From positions 1-16,990 of the forward strand of contig JASFPT010000064.1 of assembly GCA_050115795.1 (NCBI GenBank): a stretch of 16,990 bases of DNA, in the 5' to 3' direction. Below are positions 1 to 6,312 of the stretch, piece after piece. The DNA is from JAIPEL01 sp050115795. GTDB lineage: Bacteria > Desulfobacterota > Desulfobacteria > Desulfobacterales > CAFBRK01. Position 1 is the first letter of the stretch, and the number at the start of each line of letters is the position of its first letter. A model generated the notes under the pieces. It saw only the letters and a list, made by a program, of their open reading frames with translations. It was not told the DNA's origin and searched no databases. A program made the translations under genes and the position numbers.

Positions 1-543
1 ATCGGGGAATTCGGTCGCCACGTTGTCGGGGGGGCGGAAAAGGATGCCTGCATCGGCGGCCTGAAGCATGGTGATGTCGTTGTAAGAATCCCCCATGGCA
101 ACCGTCTGGAAATTCAGCCCCTTCAACGCCTCCACCGTCTTTCGCTTGCTGTCGCTTTGACGCAGATTGTAGCCGGTCACCGCCCCTTCGGCCGACACCG
201 TCAAATCGTGGCAGAAAAGGGTGGGCCAGCCGAGTTTTCTCATCAGCGGGCCGGCAAACTCGGTGTAGGTGTCCGAAACGACGATCAACTGGAGACGGGA
301 GCGGAGCCAGTCGAGAAATTCGACGGCCCCTTCCAAAGGCTCCATGGTTTCGATCACGGTGGTGATGTCGGCCAGTTTGAGGCCTTCCCGCTCCAGGATG
401 TCCAGGCGCTTTCGCATCAGCACATCGTAGTCGGGAACGTCCCGGGTGGTCAGGCGCAGCTCCTCGATGCCGGTTCGCTCCGCCACGTTGATCCAAATCT
501 CCGGGACAAATACGCCTTCCAGGTCAGAGCAGACGATGTGCAT
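1..543 (-). CDS. thrH: ThrH: bifunctional phosphoserine phosphatase / homoserine phosphotransferase (C-terminus cut by window edge)
   Basis: This is a HAD-superfamily enzyme. The characterised Pseudomonas ThrH dephosphorylates phosphoserine and can pass the phosphate to homoserine, giving O-phosphohomoserine for threonine synthesis. The 181 visible residues match that family from the first residue. Motif I is DLEGV (7-11), where the second acidic residue of the usual HAD DxD is a Glu, as in ThrH. VPEIW follows at 13-17. Motif II is SDT (90-92), a Lys-containing stretch lies near 133-135, and motif III is GDSYND (151-156). ThrH is about 200 residues long, so roughly 20 are missing beyond the edge. 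The ATG at 543-541 has GGAG 7 nt upstream. The gene lies 197 bp downstream of hom on the same strand, which fits a homoserine-to-phosphohomoserine step. Identification is firm. Whether phosphoserine or homoserine is the main substrate in vivo cannot be seen. Confidence 0.93.
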   Translation of the reverse strand, partial: MHIVCSDLEGVFVPEIWINVAERTGIEELRLTTRDVPDYDVLMRKRLDILEREGLKLADITTVIETMEPLEGAVEFLDWLRSRLQLIVVSDTYTEFAGPLMRKLGWPTLFCHDLTVSAEGAVTGYNLRQSDSKRKTVEALKGLNFQTVAMGDSYNDITMLQAADAGILFRPPDNVATEFPD

Positions 544-554
544 GGGCTTACTCC

Positions 555-721
555 GCATAGGGCATGGGGCATAGGGTAAAAGCAAAAGCCAGAATCCGGA
601 AGTCACGCGTCAGGAAAAATATTGCTCTTTCATCTATCTTTCACGCCTGCCTTCTGTACCGCAAGGGCGGCGACCCAACGCCGGACAACCGAGTCCTCTG
701 GCGCTTGCCCTTGCCCGATGC
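555..721. repeat. Heptamer array with a weak inverted counterpart in the hom-thrH gap
   Basis: Three 7-bp units, GCATAGG, GCATGGG and GCATAGG, run head to tail at 555-575, just upstream of the thrH ribosome-binding site. At 707-721 lies GCCCTTGCCCGATGC, which is complementary to the array apart from a few mismatches and one gap. The two blocks sit either side of about 130 bp with no gene. The layout resembles the clearer octamer foldbacks elsewhere in the window (4905-5069, 6150-6312, 14001-14177). The left array is certain. The inverted partner is only suggestive. Confidence 0.5.
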
Positions 722-740
722 GCCGCGCCGTGCAGCGGAT

Positions 741-2054
741 TTATTCGTCGTTGTCGTCTTCGATGCGGATGAGCACCGGGGCGTCGTCGACCACGTCCAG
801 GGCAGAAATCTCGGCCAGCGCCTGTTGGACGTCCGACTCCCGGGCCCAGTGGGTGATCATCACGATCGGCACAGAGCCTTTGGTCTTTCGGCCCTTCTGG
901 TGAACCGACTGGATGCTGATGTCGTATTTGCCCAGAATCCCGGAGATCGCGGACAAAACCCCCGGCCGGTCCAGCACGGCAAATCGGAAATAGTACCGGG
1001 TGGTGATTTCCGTCATCGGCAAAACCGGGATTCTTCGAACCCGGTCCGACTGGTAGGCGAGCATCGGCACCCGCCCGGCACCGCCATAAAGCAGATTGCG
1101 GGCCAAATCCACGATGTCGCTGACCACCGCACTGGCGGTCGGCATCATACCGGCGCCGCGCCCGTAAATCAGGATGTCGCCGGCAGCGTCGCAGGAAAAG
1201 GTCAGAGCGTTCAGCGGCCCCCGCACGCTGGAGAGCAGATTGTCGAAGGGAATCATGGTGGGGTGGATTCTCGCCTCGATCCGCTCGCCTCGGTCCTTGG
1301 CAATGGCCAGCAGTTTGATGTTGTAGCCGAACTCCCTGGCGTAGTCGATGTCCATGGGCGTAATCTTGGAAATCCCCTCCACATAAATATCGGCCAGGTT
1401 GATCTTCATGCCGTAGGCCAGCGCCGTGAGGATGGCCAGCTTGTGGGCCGCGTCGAACCCCTCGACGTCCAGCGTCGGATCGGCCTCGGCATACCCCTTT
1501 TGCTGGGCATCGGCCAGGGCCGTTTCAAAGGGGCTGCCGTCCTCGGTGATCTTGGTGAGGATATAGTTGCAGGTGCCGTTTAAAATGCCGACCATCGCAT
1601 CGATACGGTTGCCGACCAGGGCCTCGCGCAGGGTCTTGATCACCGGCATGCAACCGCCCGTGCTCGCTTCGAAGGCCACCTCTGCCCCGTTTTTCATGGC
1701 CGTCTGGAAGATCTCGTTGCCCTGTGCGGCAAGCAGCGCCTTGTTGGCGGTGACGACGTGCTTTCCGTGGCCCAGGCAGCGGAGCATCAGCTCCTTTGCA
1801 ATCGTCTCGCCCCCGATGGTCTCCACCACGATCTGAATCTCCGGGTCATCCACCACCAGATTGGCATCGGACACGAGCACCCCGTCGGGAAACCGCACCC
1901 CCCGATCCCGGGTCAAATCGATGTCGGCAACCCGCTTCAGCACCAGGTCGGCACCGAGACGGGCCCGGATCAGATCCGCCTTTTCCAGTAGAATACGGGC
2001 AACCCCGGTACCGACCGTCCCGCAGCCGAGCATCCCGACGTGAATCTGTTTCAT
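741..2054 (-). CDS. hom: Homoserine dehydrogenase with C-terminal ACT domain
   Basis: Reduces aspartate semialdehyde to homoserine with NAD(P)H, the branch-point step toward threonine and methionine. The 437 residues match the usual length of the ACT-containing form. A Rossmann glycine motif GCGTVGTG lies at 10-17 and TANKALLA with the conserved Lys105 at 102-109. The family signature and catalytic Asp/Lys region, DVEGFDAAHKLAIL, is at 196-209 (Lys205). A C-terminal ACT domain from about 354 to 432 suggests allosteric feedback, classically by threonine. The ATG at 2054 was chosen because homologues begin just before the glycine motif. The frame stays open upstream to a GTG at 2174, but that stretch is GC-rich inverted repeat and is unlikely to be translated. 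The ribosome-binding site is weak (GGTGG). It lies between alaC and thrH in the same orientation. Confidence 0.95.
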   Translation of the reverse strand: MKQIHVGMLGCGTVGTGVARILLEKADLIRARLGADLVLKRVADIDLTRDRGVRFPDGVLVSDANLVVDDPEIQIVVETIGGETIAKELMLRCLGHGKHVVTANKALLAAQGNEIFQTAMKNGAEVAFEASTGGCMPVIKTLREALVGNRIDAMVGILNGTCNYILTKITEDGSPFETALADAQQKGYAEADPTLDVEGFDAAHKLAILTALAYGMKINLADIYVEGISKITPMDIDYAREFGYNIKLLAIAKDRGERIEARIHPTMIPFDNLLSSVRGPLNALTFSCDAAGDILIYGRGAGMMPTASAVVSDIVDLARNLLYGGAGRVPMLAYQSDRVRRIPVLPMTEITTRYYFRFAVLDRPGVLSAISGILGKYDISIQSVHQKGRKTKGSVPIVMITHWARESDVQQALAEISALDVVDDAPVLIRIEDDNDE

Positions 2055-2106
2055 TTTTTCAACCACCGGCTCTTCGATTGAGGTGTCGAATCCTTCAGTA
2101 TAAAAC

Positions 2107-2127
2107 GGGCGGGCGAAAAGCCCGCCC
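2107..2127 (-). terminator. Terminator- or attenuator-like hairpin in the hom leader
   Basis: GGGCGGGC (2107-2114) and GCCCGCCC (2120-2127) form a perfect 8-bp stem with a 5-nt loop. Read on the minus strand the hairpin is followed by GTTTTAT. It therefore sits after alaC and 52 nt before the hom ATG, in the direction of transcription of both. It could end alaC transcripts or attenuate hom. A competing 6-bp pairing is possible between GCCCGC at the base of the upstream hairpin and GCGGGC in this one. No leader peptide rich in Thr or Ile codons was found. Confidence 0.45.
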
Positions 2128-2151
2128 CACATTGCCATCTTTCGGAAGCGG

Positions 2152-2222
2152 GCGGGGGTTATCCACCCCCGCACAAAAGTTGCGTTTGCTCCGTCGAAAT
2201 CCGCAGCCCGACTTCGCTGCGG
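2152..2222. repeat. Tandem GC-rich inverted repeats in the alaC-hom gap
   Basis: Two further perfect hairpins precede the terminator-like one. GCGGGGGT (2152-2159) pairs with ACCCCCGC (2165-2172) around a 5-nt loop. TCCGCAGC (2200-2207) pairs with GCTGCGGA (2216-2223). A smaller hairpin, ATCGC/GCGAT with loop GTCA, lies at 2293-2306 directly after the alaC stop. The 256-bp gap 2055-2310 holds no gene and is mainly inverted repeat. This could be a dispersed palindromic element or a structured leader. The sequence alone does not decide. Confidence 0.55.
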
Positions 2223-2310
2223 AGGATCGAACCACGCCGAACAATGCCATGGACGACCGTCATGCCTTGCGCAACGCGAAGCATTTCATAAGATCGCGTC
2301 AGCGATTTTA

Positions 2311-3513
2311 TTACATGATTTTCCGGATGCCGCGAACGGCCTGGTTGATCCGCATCTGGTTTTCGATCAGCGCGAACCGGACGAATTCGTCGCCGTACTC
2401 GCCGAACCCCCGCCCGGGGGAGACGGCAACCTGTGCCTCCCGGATCAGGAATTTCGAAAATTCCACCGACCCCATGGGGAGATATTTTTCCGGGATGCGG
2501 GCCCAGACGAACATGGTCGCCTTCGGAGAGGGGATCGTCCAGCCGACCCGCTCCAGACCCGTGATCAGGGTGTCCCTGCGCGAGCGGTAGGTGTCGACGA
2601 TCTCCGTGACGCAGGTCTGCGGCTCGGTCAGGTTGTTCTTGTCGTCTGCCTCCTCGATGCCGCTCAAAGCGATGATCGAAGCGATCTGGATCGGTTGGAA
2701 GATGCCGTAGTCCAGGTAGCTCTTGATCCGCCGCAGGGCAGCCACCACCTCGCGATTCCCCACGCAGAATCCGACCCGCCAGCCGGCCATGCTGTAACTT
2801 TTCGACAGGGAGAAGAACTCGACCCCCACCTCCTTGGCCCCTTTGGCCTGGAGGAAGCTCGGAGCGCGGTAATCGTCGAATACCAAGTCGGCGTAAGCGA
2901 AATCGTGAACCACCAGAATGTCGTGTTCTTTTGCAAAGTCGACGATTTTTTCGAAAAACTCCAGGTCCACCACCTCCGTGGTCGGGTTGTGGGGAAAGCA
3001 GATGATCAGCACCTTGGGCTTGGGCCAGGTCTGCCGGGTTGCGTTGAGCAGGTTTTCAAAGAAGTCCTGGCCCGGCCCCATGGGGATTCCCCGTACGTCC
3101 CCGCCGGCGATGATGGCCGAATACGGATGAATCGGATAGGTGGGGGTGGGGGTGAAGACCACGTCGCCCGGGCGGATGGTCACCAGCACCAGGTGGGAGA
3201 GTCCCTCTTTGACACCGATGGTCACGATCGCTTCGGTGTCCGGGTCGATGTCCACCTCGAACCGGCGCCGGTACCAGCTCGAGATGGCGCGCCGCAGCTT
3301 GGTGATCCCCATGGACGCGGAATAGCGGTGGTTCTGCGCTTTTCGGGCAGCCTCGACCAGCTTGTCGACGATGTGATCCGGTGTCGGCAAATCCGGGTTT
3401 CCCATCCCCAGATCGATGATGTCTTTTCCCGCCCTGCGTTCTTTCATCTTGAGCTCGTTGACGGTGGCAAACACATAGGGCGGAAGTCTGTCCAAGCGGG
3501 AGAATGTTCTCAT
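2311..3513 (-). CDS. alaC: AlaC-type PLP aminotransferase (probable glutamate-pyruvate transaminase)
   Basis: A fold-type I aminotransferase of the AlaC group, most likely making alanine from pyruvate and glutamate. The 400 residues follow E. coli AlaC closely from RLDRLPPYVF (6-15) onward. GMGNPD is at 36-41, the cofactor-contacting HNPT at 175-178 (Asn176) and HDFAYAD at 203-209 (Asp204, Tyr207). SLSKSYSMAGWR at 235-246 carries the PLP lysine Lys238, and the carboxylate-binding Arg379 lies in RFALIEN. Residues about 287-298 (acidic, Asn-rich) form an extra loop compared with E. coli AlaC. The ATG at 3513 has AAGAGGA a few bases upstream; the open frame upstream of it lacks homology and was rejected. 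It is first in the alaC-hom-thrH direction. A role in aspartate or another amino-acid transamination cannot be excluded. Confidence 0.9.
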   Translation of the reverse strand: MRTFSRLDRLPPYVFATVNELKMKERRAGKDIIDLGMGNPDLPTPDHIVDKLVEAARKAQNHRYSASMGITKLRRAISSWYRRRFEVDIDPDTEAIVTIGVKEGLSHLVLVTIRPGDVVFTPTPTYPIHPYSAIIAGGDVRGIPMGPGQDFFENLLNATRQTWPKPKVLIICFPHNPTTEVVDLEFFEKIVDFAKEHDILVVHDFAYADLVFDDYRAPSFLQAKGAKEVGVEFFSLSKSYSMAGWRVGFCVGNREVVAALRRIKSYLDYGIFQPIQIASIIALSGIEEADDKNNLTEPQTCVTEIVDTYRSRRDTLITGLERVGWTIPSPKATMFVWARIPEKYLPMGSVEFSKFLIREAQVAVSPGRGFGEYGDEFVRFALIENQMRINQAVRGIRKIM

Positions 3514-3547
3514 CGGTGTCCTCTTGCGGCGCCGTTGGATTTCAACC

Positions 3548-3577
3548 CAGGCCCCGGGACGGATTTCACGGGGCCTG
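3548..3577 (-). promoter_or_regulatory. Stable hairpin in the alaC 5' leader
   Basis: CAGGCCCCG (3548-3556) and CGGGGCCTG (3569-3577) form a perfect 9-bp stem with a 12-nt loop, 34 nt upstream of the alaC start codon. No T-run follows, so it is more likely a leader structure or protein site than a terminator. A looser dyad, ATCGT-N6-ACGAT (3598-3613), lies further upstream. No convincing alaC promoter was recognised: TTGACA is present on the minus strand (3639-3634) but has no good -10 at the right distance. Confidence 0.35.
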
Positions 3578-3637
3578 CAGGGCAATCGACTTTCCGTATC
3601 GTTACAATACGATGGGTTGGATGTCAAAAATTTTGTT

Positions 3638-3666
3638 TTGACTTTTCAGGGTATCCGTTCTACTTT
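3638..3666 (+). promoter_or_regulatory. Sigma70-like promoter for purM
   Basis: TTGACT (3638-3643) and TACTTT (3661-3666) are separated by exactly 17 bp in a locally AT-rich patch within the alaC/purM divergent gap. Transcription would start near 3673, leaving a leader of about 42 nt before the purM ATG. Confidence 0.55.
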
Positions 3667-3714
3667 TTTGCATATCTTTCAAAGACTTTCAGTACCTTTG
3701 AACAGGAGAGCCGA

Positions 3715-4758
3715 ATGGCAAGCCCGCTTACCTATGCCGACTCCGGGGTCGATATCGACAAGGCAAACGCCCTGGTGCAGAAGATCAAAAAAATCGCAAA
3801 ATCCACCCCGCGTTCCGGCGTCATGGGAGATATCGGCGGCTTCGGCGGCCTCTATTCTCTGAATCTCGCCAACCTGGATCGACCGGTGCTGGTCAGTTCC
3901 ACCGATGGCGTGGGGACGAAGCTGAAAATCGCTTTCGCCACCGGAAAGCACGACACCGTCGGCATCGACCTGGTGGCCATGTGTGTGAACGACATCGCCG
4001 TGCAGGGAGCCAAACCTCTGTTTTTTCTAGATTACCTGGCGATGGGAAAACTCGACAACAAAGTGGCCACGGCGGTCATCAAGGGCATCGGAGACGGTTG
4101 CAAGCTGGCCCGCTGCGCTCTGATCGGCGGAGAGACAGCGGAGCTGCCCGGCTTCTACCAGGAGGGGGAATACGATCTGGCCGGGTTTACCGTGGGCATC
4201 GTCGACAACAGCAAGATCGTCGACGGCTCGGAAATCCACGTGGGAAACCAGGTCATCGGCATCGCCTCCAACGGTCTTCACAGCAACGGTTATTCGCTGG
4301 TGCGCAAGATCTGTTTCGACGTGCTCAAGCTCGACGTCGACAGCTACGTGGAAGAGTTCGGAACCCCCCTCGGAGAAGAGCTGCTGAAGCCGACCCGCAT
4401 CTATTCGGAAACCATCCAACGCCTCGTCAAGGACCTGCCGATACTGGGCCTGGCCCACATCACCGGCGGGGGGATCGCGGAAAACATCGTCCGGATCATT
4501 CCGAAGGCGTGTCAGGTGGTGCTGAAAAAAGGGAGCTGGGATCCCCAGCCGGTGTTCACCTTTTTGCAGGCGGCGGGCAAGATCTCCCAGAAAGAGATGA
4601 TGCGCACCTTCAACAACGGCATCGGTTTGATCGCGGTGGTTCCCGAATCGGCGTTAAACGAAGCCTTCGAGCTGCTCGCGGGGCTCAAGGAAAAGGCCTT
4701 CGTCATCGGCAATATCGTCGAAAAGAAAAAATCCAAATACCAGATTAAATGGGTGTGA
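3715..4758 (+). CDS. purM: Phosphoribosylformylglycinamidine cyclo-ligase (AIR synthetase)
   Basis: Closes the imidazole ring of FGAM with ATP to make AIR, the fifth step of purine synthesis. The 347-residue length is normal. The N-terminal region has YADSGVDI (7-14), STDGVGTK (62-69) of the ATP site, the conserved MCVNDIAVQGAKPLFFLDY stretch (89-107) and GGETAELPGFY (138-148). The C-terminal domain shows SNGLHSNGYSLVR (185-197), HITGGGIAEN (248-257) and FNNGIGL (299-305), all family hallmarks. The ATG at 3715 has AGGAG at the right spacing. The frame is open far upstream, but only as the shadow of alaC. It stands alone rather than in a pur operon; the next recognised gene downstream is tsaD. 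Its 3' end may overlap a 32-codon ORF. Confidence 0.97.
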   Translation: MASPLTYADSGVDIDKANALVQKIKKIAKSTPRSGVMGDIGGFGGLYSLNLANLDRPVLVSSTDGVGTKLKIAFATGKHDTVGIDLVAMCVNDIAVQGAKPLFFLDYLAMGKLDNKVATAVIKGIGDGCKLARCALIGGETAELPGFYQEGEYDLAGFTVGIVDNSKIVDGSEIHVGNQVIGIASNGLHSNGYSLVRKICFDVLKLDVDSYVEEFGTPLGEELLKPTRIYSETIQRLVKDLPILGLAHITGGGIAENIVRIIPKACQVVLKKGSWDPQPVFTFLQAAGKISQKEMMRTFNNGIGLIAVVPESALNEAFELLAGLKEKAFVIGNIVEKKKSKYQIKWV

Positions 4759-4847
4759 TCGTGTTCGGGTCCATCAAACGGACATGGCAGCGACTGCTCC
4801 GATGGATCGCCCGGGGCCAACAAAAGGCTCCGTCCTGCGGCCACTGA
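4749..4847 (+). CDS. Possible 32-residue basic small protein overlapping the purM stop
   Basis: An ATG inside the last purM codons opens a +1-frame ORF that overlaps the purM stop by 10 nt and ends at a TGA at 4845-4847. The peptide has a hydrophobic start (MGVIVFGSI), then an amphipathic, Arg/Trp-rich stretch KRTWQRLLRWIARG (10-23), and ends CGH. It has no Shine-Dalgarno of its own and would depend on translational coupling to purM. The composition is not random-looking and resembles small proteins with a C-terminal Cys that I loosely associate with sulfate-reducer genomes. I do not recognise a named family. It could be chance. Confidence 0.35.
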   Translation: MGVIVFGSIKRTWQRLLRWIARGQQKAPSCGH

Positions 4848-4904
4848 GCCAGTTCCAAGGGGACCCGGAGGGTTTCCTGAACTGTTCAACGGTTCAGCGG
4901 CTGC

Positions 4905-5069
4905 GCTGTTAAGCTGTTAAGCTCTTAAAACAGTAGAAAACAGGAGCAACGACCATAAGAAGGTGATCGTTCTTCTCTTTCCTGTTCAGTCTTTTCTCTT
5001 TTTATGGTTTCTGGCTTAACAGCTTAGCAGCTCATCAGCTTATCAGCTCACCAGCTTACCAGCTTGCCG
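4905..5069. repeat. Foldback element with inverted octamer arrays (purM-tsaD gap)
   Basis: The right arm is seven head-to-tail 8-bp units at 5014-5069 following GCTYAYCA (for example GCTTAACA, GCTCATCA, GCTTACCA). The left arm at 4905-4928 has about three units in the opposite orientation. Positions 4905-4922 and 5014-5031 are complementary over 18 nt with one G/T-type mismatch. The spacer also folds: AACAGGA pairs with TCCTGTT and CCATAA with TTATGG. Upstream, CTGAAC (4877-4882) pairs with GTTCAG (4892-4897). Downstream, TGTGTC (5076-5081) pairs with GACACA (5094-5099). Apart from the small ORF, the gap 4759-5135 holds no gene, and I see no clear tsaD promoter or purM terminator with a T-run. 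Confidence 0.8.
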
Positions 5070-5135
5070 GCTTTTTGTGTCAGCTCGCGCAGGGACACAG
5101 GCGGCCTGGCTATTTTATTGGAGACATGGCGGACC

Positions 5136-6146
5136 ATGCTGATCTTGGGCATCGAATCGTCCTGCGACGAAACCGCCGCAGCCGTGGTCGAAGACGGGCG
5201 GCGGATATGGTCGTCGGTGGTTGCCTCCCAGGTGGAGGTCCATCACCGCTATGGAGGCGTGGTGCCGGAGCTTGCCTCACGCCGCCACATCGAAGAGATC
5301 GTTTCGGTGATGGAGGAGGCCCTGTTGCAGGCCGGCATCGACAGGCAGGATCTTGACGGCATCGCCGCCACCCAGGGGCCCGGCTTGATCGGTTCGCTGC
5401 TGGTCGGTTTTTCTTTTGCCAAGGCGCTGGCCTACGGCCTCGACCTTCCGATGGTGGGCATCAACCACCTCGAGGGTCATGTCAATTCGGTGTTTCTCAC
5501 CGACGACCCGCCCCCTTTTCCTTTCGTTGCGCTGCTCGCCTCCGGAGGCCACACCAGCATCTATTCGGTTTCAGGCCACCGCCGTATGGAGCTTCTGGGC
5601 CAGACCCTGGACGACGCCGCCGGCGAGGCCTACGACAAGGTCTCCAAAATGCTCGGCCTCGGCTACCCGGGTGGGGAAGTCATCGACCGCATGGCCGATC
5701 AGGGGGATCCGCAGCGAATCCGGTTTCCCAGGACCTACCTGGACCGGGAACGGTTCGATTTTTCCTTCAGCGGCATCAAGACGGCGGTCAAACGCTACAT
5801 CGAAGAGCACCCGGACCGCATGGCCGATGAAACCGTCGACATCGCCGCCGGCTTCCAGGAGGCGGTCATCGATGTGCTGGTGGAAAAATTGCTGAATGCG
5901 GCCGACGCCCGCGGGTGCCGCCACGTGGCCTTGGTGGGCGGCGTGGCCGCCAACCGGGGGCTTCGCGCCCGGCTGGCCCGGGAGGCCGAGCAGGCCGGGC
6001 TGCGGCTTCACATCCCCCCGGTGTCGCTGTGCGGAGACAACGCCGCAATGATCGCCGCAGCCGCCTTCCACCATATTCAGGCCGGGCAGCAAGAAGCGCT
6101 CCATGCAGATGTCTACTCCAGGATTAAAGCATCGGCGGCGCCTTGA
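5136..6146 (+). CDS. tsaD: tRNA N6-threonylcarbamoyladenosine transferase subunit TsaD
   Basis: TsaD, with TsaB and TsaE, moves the threonylcarbamoyl group from TC-AMP to A37 of ANN-decoding tRNAs in the cytoplasm. The 336-residue product has the ASKHA-type start LGIESSCDET (4-13) and GGVVPELASRRH (40-51). The metal-binding histidines His111 and His115 lie in NHLEGH, ASGGHT is at 135-140, and DDAAGEAYDK at 159-168. FSGIKTA is at 211-217, LVGGVAAN at 266-273 and LCGDNAAMIA at 298-307, with the metal ligand Asp301. The ATG at 5136 was chosen because homologues begin MLILGIESS. GGAG at 5120-5123 is rather far (12 nt), and a closer GCGGA is weak, so the exact start is slightly uncertain. The partner genes tsaB and tsaE are not in the window. 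Confidence 0.97.
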   Translation: MLILGIESSCDETAAAVVEDGRRIWSSVVASQVEVHHRYGGVVPELASRRHIEEIVSVMEEALLQAGIDRQDLDGIAATQGPGLIGSLLVGFSFAKALAYGLDLPMVGINHLEGHVNSVFLTDDPPPFPFVALLASGGHTSIYSVSGHRRMELLGQTLDDAAGEAYDKVSKMLGLGYPGGEVIDRMADQGDPQRIRFPRTYLDRERFDFSFSGIKTAVKRYIEEHPDRMADETVDIAAGFQEAVIDVLVEKLLNAADARGCRHVALVGGVAANRGLRARLAREAEQAGLRLHIPPVSLCGDNAAMIAAAAFHHIQAGQQEALHADVYSRIKASAAP

Positions 6147-6149
6147 CCT

Positions 6150-6312
6150 GCTAGGCGGCTGGGAAGCCAGGAAGCTATACGCAGATCCGCCGATTTTCTC
6201 GTCTCAGATTCCAACCGCGGTGTTAAAAAATTCGTCGCCCTAAAAAACGCCTTCCAACCTGGGGTCCTTCAGGCTTCCCGGCCTCTCTGCCTCCACGCCT
6301 CCCATCCGGCAT
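6150..6312. repeat. Inverted octamer arrays in the tsaD-nagZ gap, running into the nagZ 3' end
   Basis: The left arm at 6150-6173 has three 8-bp units beginning GCT or GCC (GCTAGGCG, GCTGGGAA, GCCAGGAA). The right arm at 6249-6312 has eight units in the opposite sense, consensus GCCTYCMN (GCCTTCCA, GCTTCCCG, GCCTCCCA among them), with two poorly matching members. Arms pair over about 11 nt (GGCTTCCC core). The last five or six units lie inside nagZ and encode its final 14 residues. No T-run terminator was seen between the convergent tsaD and nagZ, so this foldback is the only candidate. Confidence 0.7.

Noticed and set aside
564..1583. A 339-codon plus-strand frame opposite hom, and a similar one opposite icd (15730-16914)
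   Set aside because: Both are shadows of highly conserved genes on the other strand and show no family resemblance.
2055..2174. Extension of Hom by 40 residues to a GTG at 2174
   Set aside because: The segment is composed of GC hairpins, and the Rossmann fold starts right after the internal Met.
2055..2310. Known riboswitch or T-box upstream of hom
   Set aside because: No T-box sequence, SAM or lysine riboswitch landmarks, or Thr/Ile-rich leader peptide could be found; only plain hairpins are visible.
2695..3714. Long in-frame extension upstream of PurM
   Set aside because: It runs through alaC on the other strand and across a good promoter; the ATG at 3715 has a strong ribosome-binding site and family-consistent start.
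5014..5069. CRISPR-like repeat array
   Set aside because: Units are only 8 bp and contiguous, with no unique spacers and no cas gene in the window.
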